This document shows positions 1 through 8,761 of a DNA stretch of 64,000 nucleotides, piece by piece (within the stretch, counting starts at the first letter, position 1; the number at the start of each line of letters is the position of its first letter). A model generated the notes under the pieces. That model saw only the letters and a program-made list of their open reading frames with translations. It did no database searches and had not been told where the DNA came from. The stretch is from NCBI GenBank assembly GCA_033765235.1, contig JANRIG010000039.1:138381-202380 (forward strand), read 5' to 3'. Made by a program: the position numbers and the translations under genes. Source of the stretch: JANRIG01 sp033765235. Lineage in GTDB: Bacteria > Bacteroidota > Bacteroidia > Cytophagales > UBA9547.

Positions 1-228
1 ATAGGCATTAATAACACCATAGGGGGTATAAGTCGTACATTGGTAGCAAACCATGCAAACCCTTGCCAGACTAATGCCATACTTGTATATCTGTTAGAGC
101 CTGGCGAATACACCTACACCGCTACCAATGCCAAAGCATCGAGCACGGGAGGTAAGTGCCTATGGACAGGCAAGTTTACCGTTGTAGCCAACCAGTGTGC
201 AGCCATCAAATTAGACCAATGTTTTTAA
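1..228 (+). CDS. C-terminal fragment of a secreted protein of unknown function
   Basis: The reading frame is open from the first base and ends in TAA at 226-228, so only the last 75 residues are visible and the start lies outside the window. The visible part has an 'LEPGEYTYTA' strand motif followed by a Trp-containing strand, a 'TVVANQC' strand and the ending LDQCF, with four cysteines. This strand pattern is common at the end of small beta-sandwich domains in Bacteroidota secreted proteins and lipoproteins. I recognise no enzymatic motif. It is followed after 10 bases by an outer-membrane protein gene on the same strand and is probably co-transcribed with it. Confidence 0.6.
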   Translation: MGINNTIGGISRTLVANHANPCQTNAILVYLLEPGEYTYTATNAKASSTGGKCLWTGKFTVVANQCAAIKLDQCF

Positions 229-238
229 AGTAAAAATA

Positions 239-922
239 ATGAAGAAATATATAGTACTAATCCTATTCATATACCTTGCAGTTGGCAGTAGTCATGCACA
301 ATTGATTGATATATTTCAGGGACACATGGGCACTGCCATATTCCCTACAGATGCTCAAATAAATTTTGAAACAGGCAAACCTGATAATCTTTATGCAGGC
401 TACTTTCCTGCACAAGTGTTTGGAGTAGGCGCATCAAAGTTCATAACAGACAAGATACAGATTATTTTGACAACTGACTTTCAGAATACATTCAAGAAAA
501 ATTACAGTATAATATTCTCCAAGACATATTTTGGATTGAAATACAGCATACTTGCACCGGATATATACAGAATAGCACCGTACCTTACAGGAGGTGGCAA
601 TTTTTTGTTTGTGCGTATGAGTCAAAGTAACTTCACGCTCGAATATATACCTCCTGCCGAATATAGTGGTATAAACAAAGTGAAAATAAATGAAATAGAA
701 TACCGCGAAAACAACTACAACTTCACATCGCCGGTGTTTGGTGCTGCCGGCGGCATAGGGGTAGATATTAATGTGTATAACAATTTGAGTGTGTTTGCCG
801 AAGCCAACTACAATTACAACTTTGCCAAACAATCGGGCATGCAAAACGAATTTACAACGTACAACAAAGCACAATTCACCTACATAAATATGATTACAGG
901 CATAAGGCTGTATATGTATTGA
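239..922 (+). CDS. Predicted outer-membrane beta-barrel protein
   Basis: A 227-residue protein with a clear N-terminal signal peptide: Lys-Lys, a hydrophobic stretch, then cleavage likely after SSHA. The mature part alternates Tyr/Phe/Asn-rich strands with Gly-rich turns (GGGNFLFV; GAAGGIGVDI) and ends in a strand with a C-terminal Tyr, as in 8-stranded outer-membrane barrels (OmpA-like or 'outer membrane protein beta-barrel' families). The function is unknown; size and pattern fit a structural or adhesin-like barrel. It starts 10 bases after the preceding stop. The 187 bases after it hold only a weak 5-bp hairpin (978-992). Confidence 0.65.
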   Translation: MKKYIVLILFIYLAVGSSHAQLIDIFQGHMGTAIFPTDAQINFETGKPDNLYAGYFPAQVFGVGASKFITDKIQIILTTDFQNTFKKNYSIIFSKTYFGLKYSILAPDIYRIAPYLTGGGNFLFVRMSQSNFTLEYIPPAEYSGINKVKINEIEYRENNYNFTSPVFGAAGGIGVDINVYNNLSVFAEANYNYNFAKQSGMQNEFTTYNKAQFTYINMITGIRLYMY

Positions 923-1109
923 TAATTAGCGGTTAGCTGTAATAGATAAAAAACTATGCTGAGAATAAAATCTTTTTGTACTAAAAGAGTACTTGTAGTA
1001 GCCGTCAATTTGTTAAAATTTCGACTATTCATTTTTTTTTGATAAAATTATCTAACAGATTGTAAATTTTTATTTCTCAATATTTTATACTACATTAGTG
1101 CAAATTTAT

Positions 1110-1715
1110 ATGGAATCTCTTGAGAAAACATATCAACTCAAATCATATTTTACTCCAAATCTCATAGAAGCTGGGGTAGATGAGGTAGGCAGAGGATCTC
1201 TGGCAGGACCAGTGGTAGCCGCTGCTGTGATATTGCCCAAAGATTACTATCATCCTAAGCTTACCGACTCAAAATTGCTCCATGAAGAAGAGCGCGAAAT
1301 ACTCAAAATTGATATACTTAACAATTGCTTGGACTATGCCATAGGTGAGATAGATAATCAAAGGATAGATGAGGTAAATATACTTTATGCTTCATTTTTG
1401 GCTATGCACTCAGCACTTGATAAGCTCAAAATAAGACCTGAGCTAATATTGGTAGACGGCAACAAATTTTTGCCCTACAACTTCATACCCTACCACTGCG
1501 AAATAAAAGGCGATGGCAAATATGCCTCCATTGCTGCTGCCTCTATCATAGCCAAGTGCCATAGAGATGAACTTATGAAAAGATTATCCAAAAAATTCCC
1601 ACATTATTACTGGCATGAAAATGTAGGATATCCTACCAAAAAGCACCGAGATGCCATAAAAATACACGGTATATCGCCATTTCACAGGCTCACATATAAA
1701 AATGTGAAAGAATAG
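1110..1715 (+). CDS. rnhB: Ribonuclease HII
   Basis: RNase HII cleaves the RNA strand of RNA-DNA hybrids and removes misincorporated ribonucleotides. The family signature is plain: GVDEVGRGSLAGP near the N-terminus supplies the first Asp-Glu pair of the DEDD active site, LVDGN the third acidic residue, and the 'GDGKYASIAAASIIAK' helix follows. About 200 residues is normal. An in-frame GTG lies at 1098, but ATG at 1110 gives the more usual N-terminus and is preferred. Its TAG stop overlaps or abuts the GTG start of the radical SAM gene, so the two are translationally coupled. Confidence 0.93.
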   Translation: MESLEKTYQLKSYFTPNLIEAGVDEVGRGSLAGPVVAAAVILPKDYYHPKLTDSKLLHEEEREILKIDILNNCLDYAIGEIDNQRIDEVNILYASFLAMHSALDKLKIRPELILVDGNKFLPYNFIPYHCEIKGDGKYASIAAASIIAKCHRDELMKRLSKKFPHYYWHENVGYPTKKHRDAIKIHGISPFHRLTYKNVKE

Positions 1716-2734
1716 TGGTGCAATTAAGATATTTGGAGGATTTTTATAACACATCTTCATGGGATAAATGGGTAAACAGTAGCAAAATCATAAAATCGTT
1801 TTATAAGTCCATGTTTACAGGTGAGGCAGCCATATCAGGCATGCCCATGAGCCTGTCCATAGAGCCTACTACATCGTGCAATCTGCGGTGCCCTCAGTGT
1901 ATAAGCGGATTGCGTGACTTCACCCGACCTACAGGTATGCTCTCGGAGACTATGTTTATCAATGTGATAAATGCATTGGGCAAATATTTGTGGTATATAA
2001 ATTTTTACTTTCAGGGGGAGCCATTTTTGCATGAGCAGTTTACAGATATGGTGCGCTATGCTACCTCGCGGCATATATATGTAAGTACCTCTACCAATGC
2101 ACATTATCTATCGCCTGAGGTATGCTCGAAGATAGTAAAATCAGGTCTTCACAAATTAATCATCTCTATTGACGGCCTCACACAAGATACTTATGAAAAA
2201 TACAGAGTTGGGGGCAAGTTGGATAAAGTACAAGATGGTATAAAAAATATTATTGGTGCAAAAAAAAAATATAAATCACAGTCACCACTAATATCATTGC
2301 AATATATTGTATTTAAGTATAATATCCATGAAATATCGCAAGTAAGAAATACACTGCACCTCTTGGGAGCAGATGAAGTATTGATAAAAACCGCACAAGT
2401 ATACCATAGCCACGAACCTGATGAATGGATACCGCAATCTGATAAATATTCAAGATATAAAGTTTCTGATACGGGCAACTATACTATTAAAAATAAGATA
2501 GAAGACCGTTGCTGGAAAATGTGGCATTCTGCAGTAGTGACATGGGATGGCCGAGTGGTACCCTGCTGCTTTGACAAAGATGCTAAATATGAGATGGGTA
2601 ATATTACGAATACTCCGTTTGAAAAAATTTGGTATGGCAATGAATATAATAATTTTCGCAAAAAATTAATAACTTCGCGCAAAGATATAGATATATGTAC
2701 CAACTGCTCCGAAGGTTCAAAAATATGGGTGTAA
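1715..2734 (+). CDS. Radical SAM protein with C-terminal SPASM domain
   Basis: A 339-residue radical SAM enzyme. The 4Fe-4S cluster motif CxxxCxxC is at residues 55, 59 and 62 (CNLRCPQC), preceded by the 'SIEPTTSCN' strand typical of the family. A C-terminal Cys set (RCWKMWH, VVPCCFD, ICTNC) looks like a SPASM auxiliary cluster domain. Related Bacteroidota proteins have the same 'RYLEDFYNTSS' N-terminal segment, so the start must be near the rnhB stop; only GTG codons exist there (1715, 1718), so GTG initiation is inferred. The substrate is unknown; no peptide precursor gene was recognised next to it. It overlaps the next gene by 10 bases. Confidence 0.88.
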   Translation: MVQLRYLEDFYNTSSWDKWVNSSKIIKSFYKSMFTGEAAISGMPMSLSIEPTTSCNLRCPQCISGLRDFTRPTGMLSETMFINVINALGKYLWYINFYFQGEPFLHEQFTDMVRYATSRHIYVSTSTNAHYLSPEVCSKIVKSGLHKLIISIDGLTQDTYEKYRVGGKLDKVQDGIKNIIGAKKKYKSQSPLISLQYIVFKYNIHEISQVRNTLHLLGADEVLIKTAQVYHSHEPDEWIPQSDKYSRYKVSDTGNYTIKNKIEDRCWKMWHSAVVTWDGRVVPCCFDKDAKYEMGNITNTPFEKIWYGNEYNNFRKKLITSRKDIDICTNCSEGSKIWV

Positions 2735-3324
2735 AAGTACTTATTTGTATAGGGTGTATCATGTACATGAATGCAGTATATGGCCAATATTACGATGCCA
2801 ATGCTAAAAATACAGGCAGTAGCAAAAAAGCACCAAAACCTAAAAGCAACTTTTGGCAAAATGTATATCCCGGAGGTAATATTGGGCTTGGCTTGGGAAG
2901 GTATCATGCTTACGTAGAGGTATCACCTTTGGCAGGATATTGGATTACAAACCGTATAACGGCAGGCTTGCAACTATCCTATATATATATGTATTATCAA
3001 TTTACATCTTTTAAATACGCAAAAACATTTGAATACAGAACCAATATATATGGTGCGAGCCCATTTGTGAGAGTCTTCCCATTAGATTGGTTATTTATAC
3101 ATGCCGAATACGGGCTCTACAGCGGCGACCTCATCATGGATACAGGTACTACATACATCAATGATAGGCAATGGAGGGCATTTCCAATGGCAGGTGGAGG
3201 TTTTATATTCAGATTTGGTAAGCGCAGCGGATTAATGATTTCATTATTATACAATTTTAATTATGATACTGCATTCCCAATATATGGCAATCCTTGGAGC
3301 ATAAGAGTAGGTTTTATTTTGTAA
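2725..3324 (+). CDS. Predicted outer-membrane protein, small barrel
   Basis: The frame opens earlier, but the ATG at 2725 directly precedes a convincing signal peptide (hydrophobic stretch ending in AVYGQ) and overlaps the radical SAM stop by 10 bases, so this start is chosen. After a Lys/Pro-rich linker (SKKAPKPKSNFW) the chain shows alternating Tyr/aromatic strands with Gly turns (GGNIGLGLGRYHAYVEVSPLAGY) and ends in '..WSIRVGFIL', the usual terminal strand of barrels. Such proteins are often annotated as hypothetical or porin-like. It sits between a radical SAM gene and a histidine kinase gene with almost no spacing, so the four genes form one operon. Confidence 0.7.
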   Translation: MGVKVLICIGCIMYMNAVYGQYYDANAKNTGSSKKAPKPKSNFWQNVYPGGNIGLGLGRYHAYVEVSPLAGYWITNRITAGLQLSYIYMYYQFTSFKYAKTFEYRTNIYGASPFVRVFPLDWLFIHAEYGLYSGDLIMDTGTTYINDRQWRAFPMAGGGFIFRFGKRSGLMISLLYNFNYDTAFPIYGNPWSIRVGFIL

Positions 3325-3325
3325 A

Positions 3326-4672
3326 ATGAATAATATTACCAGACAGACCGAACTTTTTTTTGAGCAAGAGTTTAAAACTCGCCGCAAGGTCATCATACAT
3401 AAGTTGGCTATAGTGTGTATATTGGTATCTGTGGCTGCTACTATCCCCTATCTCATATTGTCGCACAATACTATAGCGCTCTTGAACGGTACCATTATCA
3501 TAGTATTTATATTGGCTTTGGTATTGAATTATTACAACAAGTCAGAAAGTGCTACCATAATCACCTATGTGTGTGTGAGTGTGTTATTGTTTTTGGTGAG
3601 TTCTATCACAGGTTGGAAATCTATGGAGTTTTTATTTTGCTTCCCCATGGTAATAGCCATACCTACCATAGTGGACCCTAACAACCGAAACTTGCTTGGT
3701 TTGCATCTGATGCTCCCCATATTATCAATCATGCTATTAATATTTACAGACTCAAAGTTGCTTTATGATTCTTATTTTGACATAGTTAATATTTCTGTTG
3801 TTGGCTATTTTAACCTAATATTTGTATTGCTGATTTGTACATTTTTTGTATTTGCCATGGTCAAAAATCATAGCTACTCGGAGCATACTCTCAAAAAGTC
3901 TGAAATATCAAGTATGCTCAAAAACGATGAACTCACCAAAATAAACAAAGAACTCGATACCTTTGTATATAGCCTAAGCCATGATATAAGGGCTCCTGTA
4001 GCTTCGGCATTGGGATTAATATATTTGCTAAAAAATGCTACAGACATGCATCATGCCTATGTGTTGATAGAGCGGTTAGAGCTCAGCATGAAGTCTTTGG
4101 ACAAATTTATAAAAGATGTACTTGATTATTCAAAAAATAACAGGCTATCGCTCAAAATAGAACCTATAAACTTTGAAGAAATCATACAAGAGATTATTAA
4201 TTTTAACTTAGACAGACAAAAACAAAATGATATACATATAAATGTGAAAGTAAATCAACCCTATGAATTTCACACAGATAAATACAGGCTAAAAATAGCA
4301 CTCAACAATTTAATATCCAACGCTATACGATACCATAAAGTAGATAACCCGCACAAATATATCCATATCAATGTAGATGTAAAACCTAGAGATGCATCGC
4401 TCAAAGTAGCCGACAATGGTATTGGCATAGACAAAAAAGACTTTAGCCGCATTTTTGAAATGTTTTACAGGGGCGATGATACCAATACACAATATCATGG
4501 TACAGGATTAGGACTATATATAACCCGAGAAGCAATAACTAAGATACGCGGCACAATAGAGTTGCAATCGGAGCCCAATATAGGTACTGAATTTTCGATT
4601 AACATCAAAAATTTGGGAGGTTTTTACAAATATTTTGAATGGGGCAAAGCCAAAAACAATGTGCAGGGTTAA
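3326..4672 (+). CDS. Membrane sensor histidine kinase
   Basis: A 448-residue protein. The first 180 residues hold about six hydrophobic segments without a large periplasmic loop, suggesting an intramembrane sensor. A short linker leads to the dimerisation helix with H-box 'SLSHDIRAP' (phospho-acceptor His219), then N-box NNLISNAIRYHK, G1 box VADNGIGID, the F-box region around FEMFYRG and G2 box GTGLGLYI, a complete HATPase. There is no receiver domain and no response regulator gene nearby, so this is an orphan kinase. Its ATG lies one base after the preceding stop, and a terminator-like hairpin follows 24 bases downstream. Confidence 0.9.
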   Translation: MNNITRQTELFFEQEFKTRRKVIIHKLAIVCILVSVAATIPYLILSHNTIALLNGTIIIVFILALVLNYYNKSESATIITYVCVSVLLFLVSSITGWKSMEFLFCFPMVIAIPTIVDPNNRNLLGLHLMLPILSIMLLIFTDSKLLYDSYFDIVNISVVGYFNLIFVLLICTFFVFAMVKNHSYSEHTLKKSEISSMLKNDELTKINKELDTFVYSLSHDIRAPVASALGLIYLLKNATDMHHAYVLIERLELSMKSLDKFIKDVLDYSKNNRLSLKIEPINFEEIIQEIINFNLDRQKQNDIHINVKVNQPYEFHTDKYRLKIALNNLISNAIRYHKVDNPHKYIHINVDVKPRDASLKVADNGIGIDKKDFSRIFEMFYRGDDTNTQYHGTGLGLYITREAITKIRGTIELQSEPNIGTEFSINIKNLGGFYKYFEWGKAKNNVQG

Positions 4673-4696
4673 TTGTGCTTATTGTTTTGTTTTACT

Positions 4697-4718
4697 GATG
4701 CCGTAGGGCATCGTTTTT
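4697..4718 (+). terminator. Intrinsic terminator after the histidine kinase gene
   Basis: GATGCC (4697-4702), a GTAG loop and GGCATC (4707-4712) form a perfect 6-bp stem, followed by G and a run of five T. It lies 24 bases after the kinase stop, in the right orientation to end the rnhB operon. The T run is short, so efficiency is uncertain. Confidence 0.6.
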
Positions 4719-4910
4719 AAAAAGCAGGCTTGTAAATCATTCGCACATCCTCCGCTGACTGCGTCACTAAAATGCTTTAATGCCTTATTTTAAAAACCGG
4801 GAATAATTTTTCTCCTTATCATTTGCAAATCTAATGTCATTAATATTGATTTTTTGTAAAATAAAACACCCCAAAATATATCAAAATTTCTTCAGTAAAC
4901 GACATTTGAA

Positions 4911-5870
4911 TTATATATTACGTAATATTTCATATATCACGGCTTGAGCTGCCCATACCCTGTTGGCAGCTTGTGCTATTACAAGCGATGTTTTATGATT
5001 GTCCAATATCTCATCTGACAGTTCTATGCCTCGCCTCACCGGCAAACAATGCATAACTTTAGCATGATTAGTATTATTTAGGCTTTTTTTAGTAAGCATC
5101 CAGTTGCTGTCTTGACATAGTATCTTGCCATATTCGGTATAGCTGCTCCAGTTTTTTACATACACAAAATCGGCACCTGCAAGTGCCTCTGCTTGATTGT
5201 ACATGATCTGTGTATTGCCTGTAAATTTTTTGTCTAATTCATATCCTTCGGGATGGGTGATTACAAAATCCACGTCAGACTTGAGCATCCATTCACTAAA
5301 AGAGTTGGCCACTGCCTGTGGCAATGGCTTGATATGTGGTGCCCATGTAAGCACTACTTTGGGACGCGGTGATTGTTTATGCTCATGTATAGTGAGTACA
5401 TCGGCAAATGATTGCAAAGGGTGTAAGGTAGCACTTTCAAGACTTATGACCGGCACATTGCAATATTTAATGAATTTATTAAAAAAGTCTTCGGAATAGT
5501 CTTCAACTACATCGGTCAATTTTGGGAAAGAGCGTACTCCAATTATGTCGCAATACTGCCCCATCACAGCGGCAGCCTCTTTAATGTGCTCTACTGTAGT
5601 ATAGTTCATTACTACCCCTTCTTGGGTCTCAAGTGCCCATCCTTCTTTGTCCATATTCATCACCATCACATTCATACCCAAGTTCATAGCAGCTTTTTGG
5701 GTACTCAGGCGTGTACGCAGACTAGGGTTTAAGAATATGAGACCTACAGTTTTGTTTTCTCCTATATGTTTGTATTTATAAGGCTCTGCTTTGAGCTCCA
5801 ATGCCAAACTTACCATGTATGAAAGGTTGGTTATATCATTTACGGTAGTAAATTTTTTGAGACTGTTCAT
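4911..5870 (-). CDS. argF': N-acyl(acetyl or succinyl)-L-ornithine carbamoyltransferase
   Basis: A 319-residue transcarbamylase. The carbamoyl-phosphate loop reads FLNPSLRTR, and HCLPVRRG lies near the C-terminus. The extra Asn-Pro before SxRTR, together with the 'VRSFPKL' segment, fits the acetyl/succinyl-ornithine subfamily used by Bacteroidota and Xanthomonas rather than a normal ornithine carbamoyltransferase. Acetyl versus succinyl preference depends on one loop residue (Glu versus Pro), which I cannot align with certainty. It makes N-acylcitrulline in arginine biosynthesis. A perfect -7 box (TAAGTTTG, 5894 to 5887 on the reverse strand) lies about 17 bases upstream, but no -33 TTG is correctly spaced. 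No other arg gene is nearby. Confidence 0.85.
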   Translation of the reverse strand: MNSLKKFTTVNDITNLSYMVSLALELKAEPYKYKHIGENKTVGLIFLNPSLRTRLSTQKAAMNLGMNVMVMNMDKEGWALETQEGVVMNYTTVEHIKEAAAVMGQYCDIIGVRSFPKLTDVVEDYSEDFFNKFIKYCNVPVISLESATLHPLQSFADVLTIHEHKQSPRPKVVLTWAPHIKPLPQAVANSFSEWMLKSDVDFVITHPEGYELDKKFTGNTQIMYNQAEALAGADFVYVKNWSSYTEYGKILCQDSNWMLTKKSLNNTNHAKVMHCLPVRRGIELSDEILDNHKTSLVIAQAANRVWAAQAVIYEILRNI

Positions 5871-6080
5871 AATATTATATATTATACAAACTTATATAAT
5901 GGATGAATACAATAATAGAACTTTGGTAAAAATACTTATATTAGGTATTAGTCACATACTGGTCATGGCGATGAGTTAAGATAGATTATTTGATGGGAGG
6001 TGTTATTGAGATGTTAAGCAAAAAACGGGTTATTAATACATTATATACAAATATGAGTGTAGATACTGTGTATTTTCATA

Positions 6081-6950
6081 TTACAATTTATCTATTTCTT
6101 CTTTTGTAAGTCCTGTTGATAATATTATTATGTCCATCGAAATTCCATTTATTTTTAGGTTTTTTGCTACTTCAATTTTTCCTTCAATTTTTCCTTCATT
6201 GATTCCTTGAATCTTTCCTTTTAGTTCGGCATTTTTTTCTGCTCTTTCTATAGCTAATTGATATCTCCCACGTTCATCTTGCTCCCGCATGAAAACTTTG
6301 TTGTATTCTTGTAACTCTTCTTTTGTCCAATTATGCTTATCAGCTTGTATAAATGCGTCTTTTATTCCCTCATCTGTTATTGTTTCGGGTATAACTTCTA
6401 AATCTTCCGCATTTTTAATAAAATATACCCATTGGTCTATTATACTTGTTAACTCTTGCTGATTTTTTTTGAATTTGTTGAGTTCTATAAAATTAAATTC
6501 TAAGTTTTTGACTATATTTTCATTGGTTTCTACGTCCAATATTCTGTGACGGCTTAGATAATTTTTGTTTTGTGTTACGTCAAAATTCAAAATACCAATA
6601 AAAAATGTTGGCTTCAAATTTGCGTATAAATCTCCGCGTTCTATTTGGTCGGTATAGCTTTGAGATGCGTAGTACAATACCCTTTTGTCAAAGTCTTTGG
6701 CTTCTGCTACTTGCATTTCTACTATAAATATATTGCCTTTCAAATCTGTAGCTTTAACATCTACTATAGTAGTTTTCCCTCCACTATACTTGGGCAACAG
6801 ATATGGATTTTGTATGGAAACATCTTTGACAGCTTCATCATCTGTTAGGTTCAAAACTGCATTTAAAAATGAAATCAATGTGTTTTTTTTGTTCTCGTTT
6901 CCGAAAATTTTCCTAAACGCAATATCATTGGTTATATTTACAAACTTCAT
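6081..6950 (-). CDS. Rpn-family PD-(D/E)XK nuclease / recombination-promoting protein
   Basis: A 289-residue protein beginning 'FVNITNDIAFRKIFG', the hallmark of Rpn / PD-(D/E)XK transposase-like proteins. The nuclease core is visible as IVDVKATD followed by IFIVEMQ, the D...ExQ variant of the motif, with the LYYASQSYTDQI helix after it. Rpn proteins of E. coli are DNA endonucleases that stimulate RecA-independent recombination; whether this copy is mobile or a defence/toxin-like gene is not known. The C-terminal part contains a four-unit tandem repeat (separate entry). No terminal inverted repeats or target duplications were seen, so it is not an obvious insertion sequence. Only a -7 box (TAATTTTG, 6962-6955) is seen upstream. 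Confidence 0.88.
   Translation of the reverse strand: MKFVNITNDIAFRKIFGNENKKNTLISFLNAVLNLTDDEAVKDVSIQNPYLLPKYSGGKTTIVDVKATDLKGNIFIVEMQVAEAKDFDKRVLYYASQSYTDQIERGDLYANLKPTFFIGILNFDVTQNKNYLSRHRILDVETNENIVKNLEFNFIELNKFKKNQQELTSIIDQWVYFIKNAEDLEVIPETITDEGIKDAFIQADKHNWTKEELQEYNKVFMREQDERGRYQLAIERAEKNAELKGKIQGINEGKIEGKIEVAKNLKINGISMDIIILSTGLTKEEIDKL
6171..6218 (-). repeat. Four in-frame copies of a 12-bp unit inside the Rpn gene
   Basis: On the plus strand the units read TTCAATTTTTCC, TTCAATTTTTCC, TTCATTGATTCC and TTGAATCTTTCC. On the coding strand they give GKIQ-GINE-GKIE-GKIE. Two adjacent units are identical, so recent duplication or slippage is likely. The length is a multiple of three, so gain or loss of a unit keeps the frame. 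Confidence 0.9.
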
Positions 6951-7128
6951 ATCACAAAATTACGAAAAAAATATTTCACAGGCTATTTATAAATGTCGAT
7001 TATTAGTAACTTAAGTTCACAACTATGTACTTAATGATACTATGATAATAGTTTTTCAATATATTTAAGAGTTTGTATGGAGCCTTGCTCTTAGTTATAT
7101 AAGGGCTATTCTACTTTTTATTTTTTTA

Positions 7129-7839
7129 TTATTCACTGTACCAATCTTCATCTGCAAAGCTGCTATAGCCTGTGTCAGTATATATGATGTGGTCTAATAC
7201 TTTTATTTGTAGCAGTTTAGAGGCATTCACAATATTTTGTGTCAATATTATATCTTCATTGCTGGGAGTAGTGCTGCCTGAGGGGTGGTTGTGTACCAGT
7301 ATTATGTTTGGTGCCGCATATTCCAAGGTGTGTTTGAATATCAACTTCATATCTACCGTCAAGTATGAAGTGCCTCCGCTGCTTATCTGCATTTTTTTTA
7401 TCACCTCACATTGGTTGTTGAGCATGATTATCCAAAGCTGCTCTTCCTGCAAGTCTGCCAAGGCAGGTCGCATATATTCGTATATGGCTTTGGATCCTAT
7501 AAGTTTCACTATTTTAGGTCTTTCTGCTTCTTTGCGCCTGCGCCCTATCTCTAAAGCTGCTGCTATGGTAATGGCTTTGGCCTCTCCTATTCCTTTGTAC
7601 TGCTGTATTTGTTGTATGCTTTTTTTGGATAATACGTGTAAATCGTTTTCGCAATCTGCCAGTATGATTTTGGCAATATCTACCGCTGTATGGTTTTTGG
7701 TGCCCGTGCTTATGAGTATGGCTATTAGCTCGGTATCAGAGAGAGCTGCTTTGCCTTTGAGCAGCATTTTTTCGCGGGGGCGGTCTTCTTCATTCCACGA
7801 TTTTATGTTGAAAAATGGTTTACTGTTTTGCTCTGCCAT
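7129..7839 (-). CDS. radC: RadC-family JAB/MPN-domain protein
   Basis: About 236 residues: an N-terminal helix-hairpin-helix-like region (LLKGKAALSDTELIAILISTGT...; QQYKGIGEAKAITIAAALEIGRR) followed by a JAMM metalloprotease-like domain with the HNHPSG signature and a downstream Asp (SNEDI). RadC proteins were linked to DNA repair but their biochemical role is unresolved. ATG at 7839 gives the usual 'SWNEEDRPREKM' N-terminal region; an upstream TTG at 7860 is less likely. It overlaps the 3' end of the EamA gene by 20 bases and is co-directional with it, so the two are coupled. Confidence 0.92.
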   Translation of the reverse strand: MAEQNSKPFFNIKSWNEEDRPREKMLLKGKAALSDTELIAILISTGTKNHTAVDIAKIILADCENDLHVLSKKSIQQIQQYKGIGEAKAITIAAALEIGRRRKEAERPKIVKLIGSKAIYEYMRPALADLQEEQLWIIMLNNQCEVIKKMQISSGGTSYLTVDMKLIFKHTLEYAAPNIILVHNHPSGSTTPSNEDIILTQNIVNASKLLQIKVLDHIIYTDTGYSSFADEDWYSE

Positions 7840-8725
7840 ATTGCACCAAATATATGCCAAAAATAATAATTAGCCCGCATATCACTTTTTTTATAGTAAG
7901 CTCGTCTTTGCCAAGTATGAGTGAAAATAGCGTTGTGACAAATGGTTGGGCATATACATACACCCCAATAAGATAAGTGGAGGCTATTTTGGGCATATAA
8001 TTGTTGAGAAAATAGGCTATCCACGAGGTGAATACTATCACAAATATGAATGCATACCAGTCATTGTCAGTAAATTGCGAAAAGTCTGACTGCAAAGCCT
8101 CTGCACCACCTATGGGCAAAAAAATGATAAAGCCATACACAAAGAGCCACTTGGTAATGGTAACAGCATGATATTTTTGTGCAAGGGGCACTATGCCAAT
8201 GAGATATATACCAAAAAATATAGCATTGATAAGTACAAACAAATCGCCCCAAAATGTGCTTTGTGAAAAACTTACTTTTGCAAAATCTATCAACACTGCT
8301 GCACCAGCCAGCGAAAACATGAGCCCTGCCAGTATATAATTATTCATAGGTTGCTTAAGCCAAAAGTATGACAGCACCGCTATGGTGACAGGCAGCATAA
8401 GGTTAAATATAGAGGCATTGATAGGGCTTGTAAGTTGCATACCTGCGTAAAAAAAATATTGGTTCACCGCCACTCCGCATACGGCACAAGAAAATAATCT
8501 TATATGGTCATTAAGGGTTATTTTTTTATTTTCGGGTATGAATAATGATACTATTGTAAAAAATATGGCAGTAATGGTGACACGTACCATTACAAATTGC
8601 ACAGGTGTCATAGCATGATTTACTACTTGCTTCACAGCAATGAAATTGCCCCCTGCTATGCATAATCCTAATATTAATAAGCCGTGTGTCCATAGCTTAT
8701 TGGATTGCGATGGTATTTTTAACAC
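7820..8725 (-). CDS. EamA (DMT superfamily) transporter
   Basis: A 301-residue protein with ten hydrophobic segments arranged as two EamA repeats; the GGNFIAVKQVVNH motif in the first helix and the 'P..FVMVRV' loop are typical of drug/metabolite exporters in the inner membrane. The substrate cannot be deduced. The first usable start is GTG at 8725; no ATG exists before the first transmembrane helix, so GTG initiation is inferred. It overlaps radC at its 3' end and lies 36 bases after the bacilliredoxin gene. Confidence 0.88.
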   Translation of the reverse strand: MLKIPSQSNKLWTHGLLILGLCIAGGNFIAVKQVVNHAMTPVQFVMVRVTITAIFFTIVSLFIPENKKITLNDHIRLFSCAVCGVAVNQYFFYAGMQLTSPINASIFNLMLPVTIAVLSYFWLKQPMNNYILAGLMFSLAGAAVLIDFAKVSFSQSTFWGDLFVLINAIFFGIYLIGIVPLAQKYHAVTITKWLFVYGFIIFLPIGGAEALQSDFSQFTDNDWYAFIFVIVFTSWIAYFLNNYMPKIASTYLIGVYVYAQPFVTTLFSLILGKDELTIKKVICGLIIIFGIYLVQYGRAKQ

Positions 8726-8761
8726 ATTATTTTACTAAAAAATATATAACAACGATTAATA

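Noticed and set aside
978..992. GTACT-AAAAG-AGTAC hairpin between the barrel gene and rnhB
   Set aside because: Only a 5-bp AT-rich stem without a following T run; too weak to call a terminator.
6081..6950. Rpn gene as an intact insertion sequence
   Set aside because: No terminal inverted repeats or target-site duplication were found around it; Rpn proteins are often stand-alone genes.
7172..7873. A 233-codon open frame on the plus strand opposite radC
   Set aside because: It lies entirely antisense to radC and the end of the EamA gene, whose products have clear family motifs; the antisense peptide is Ser/Cys/Ile-rich with no recognisable domain.
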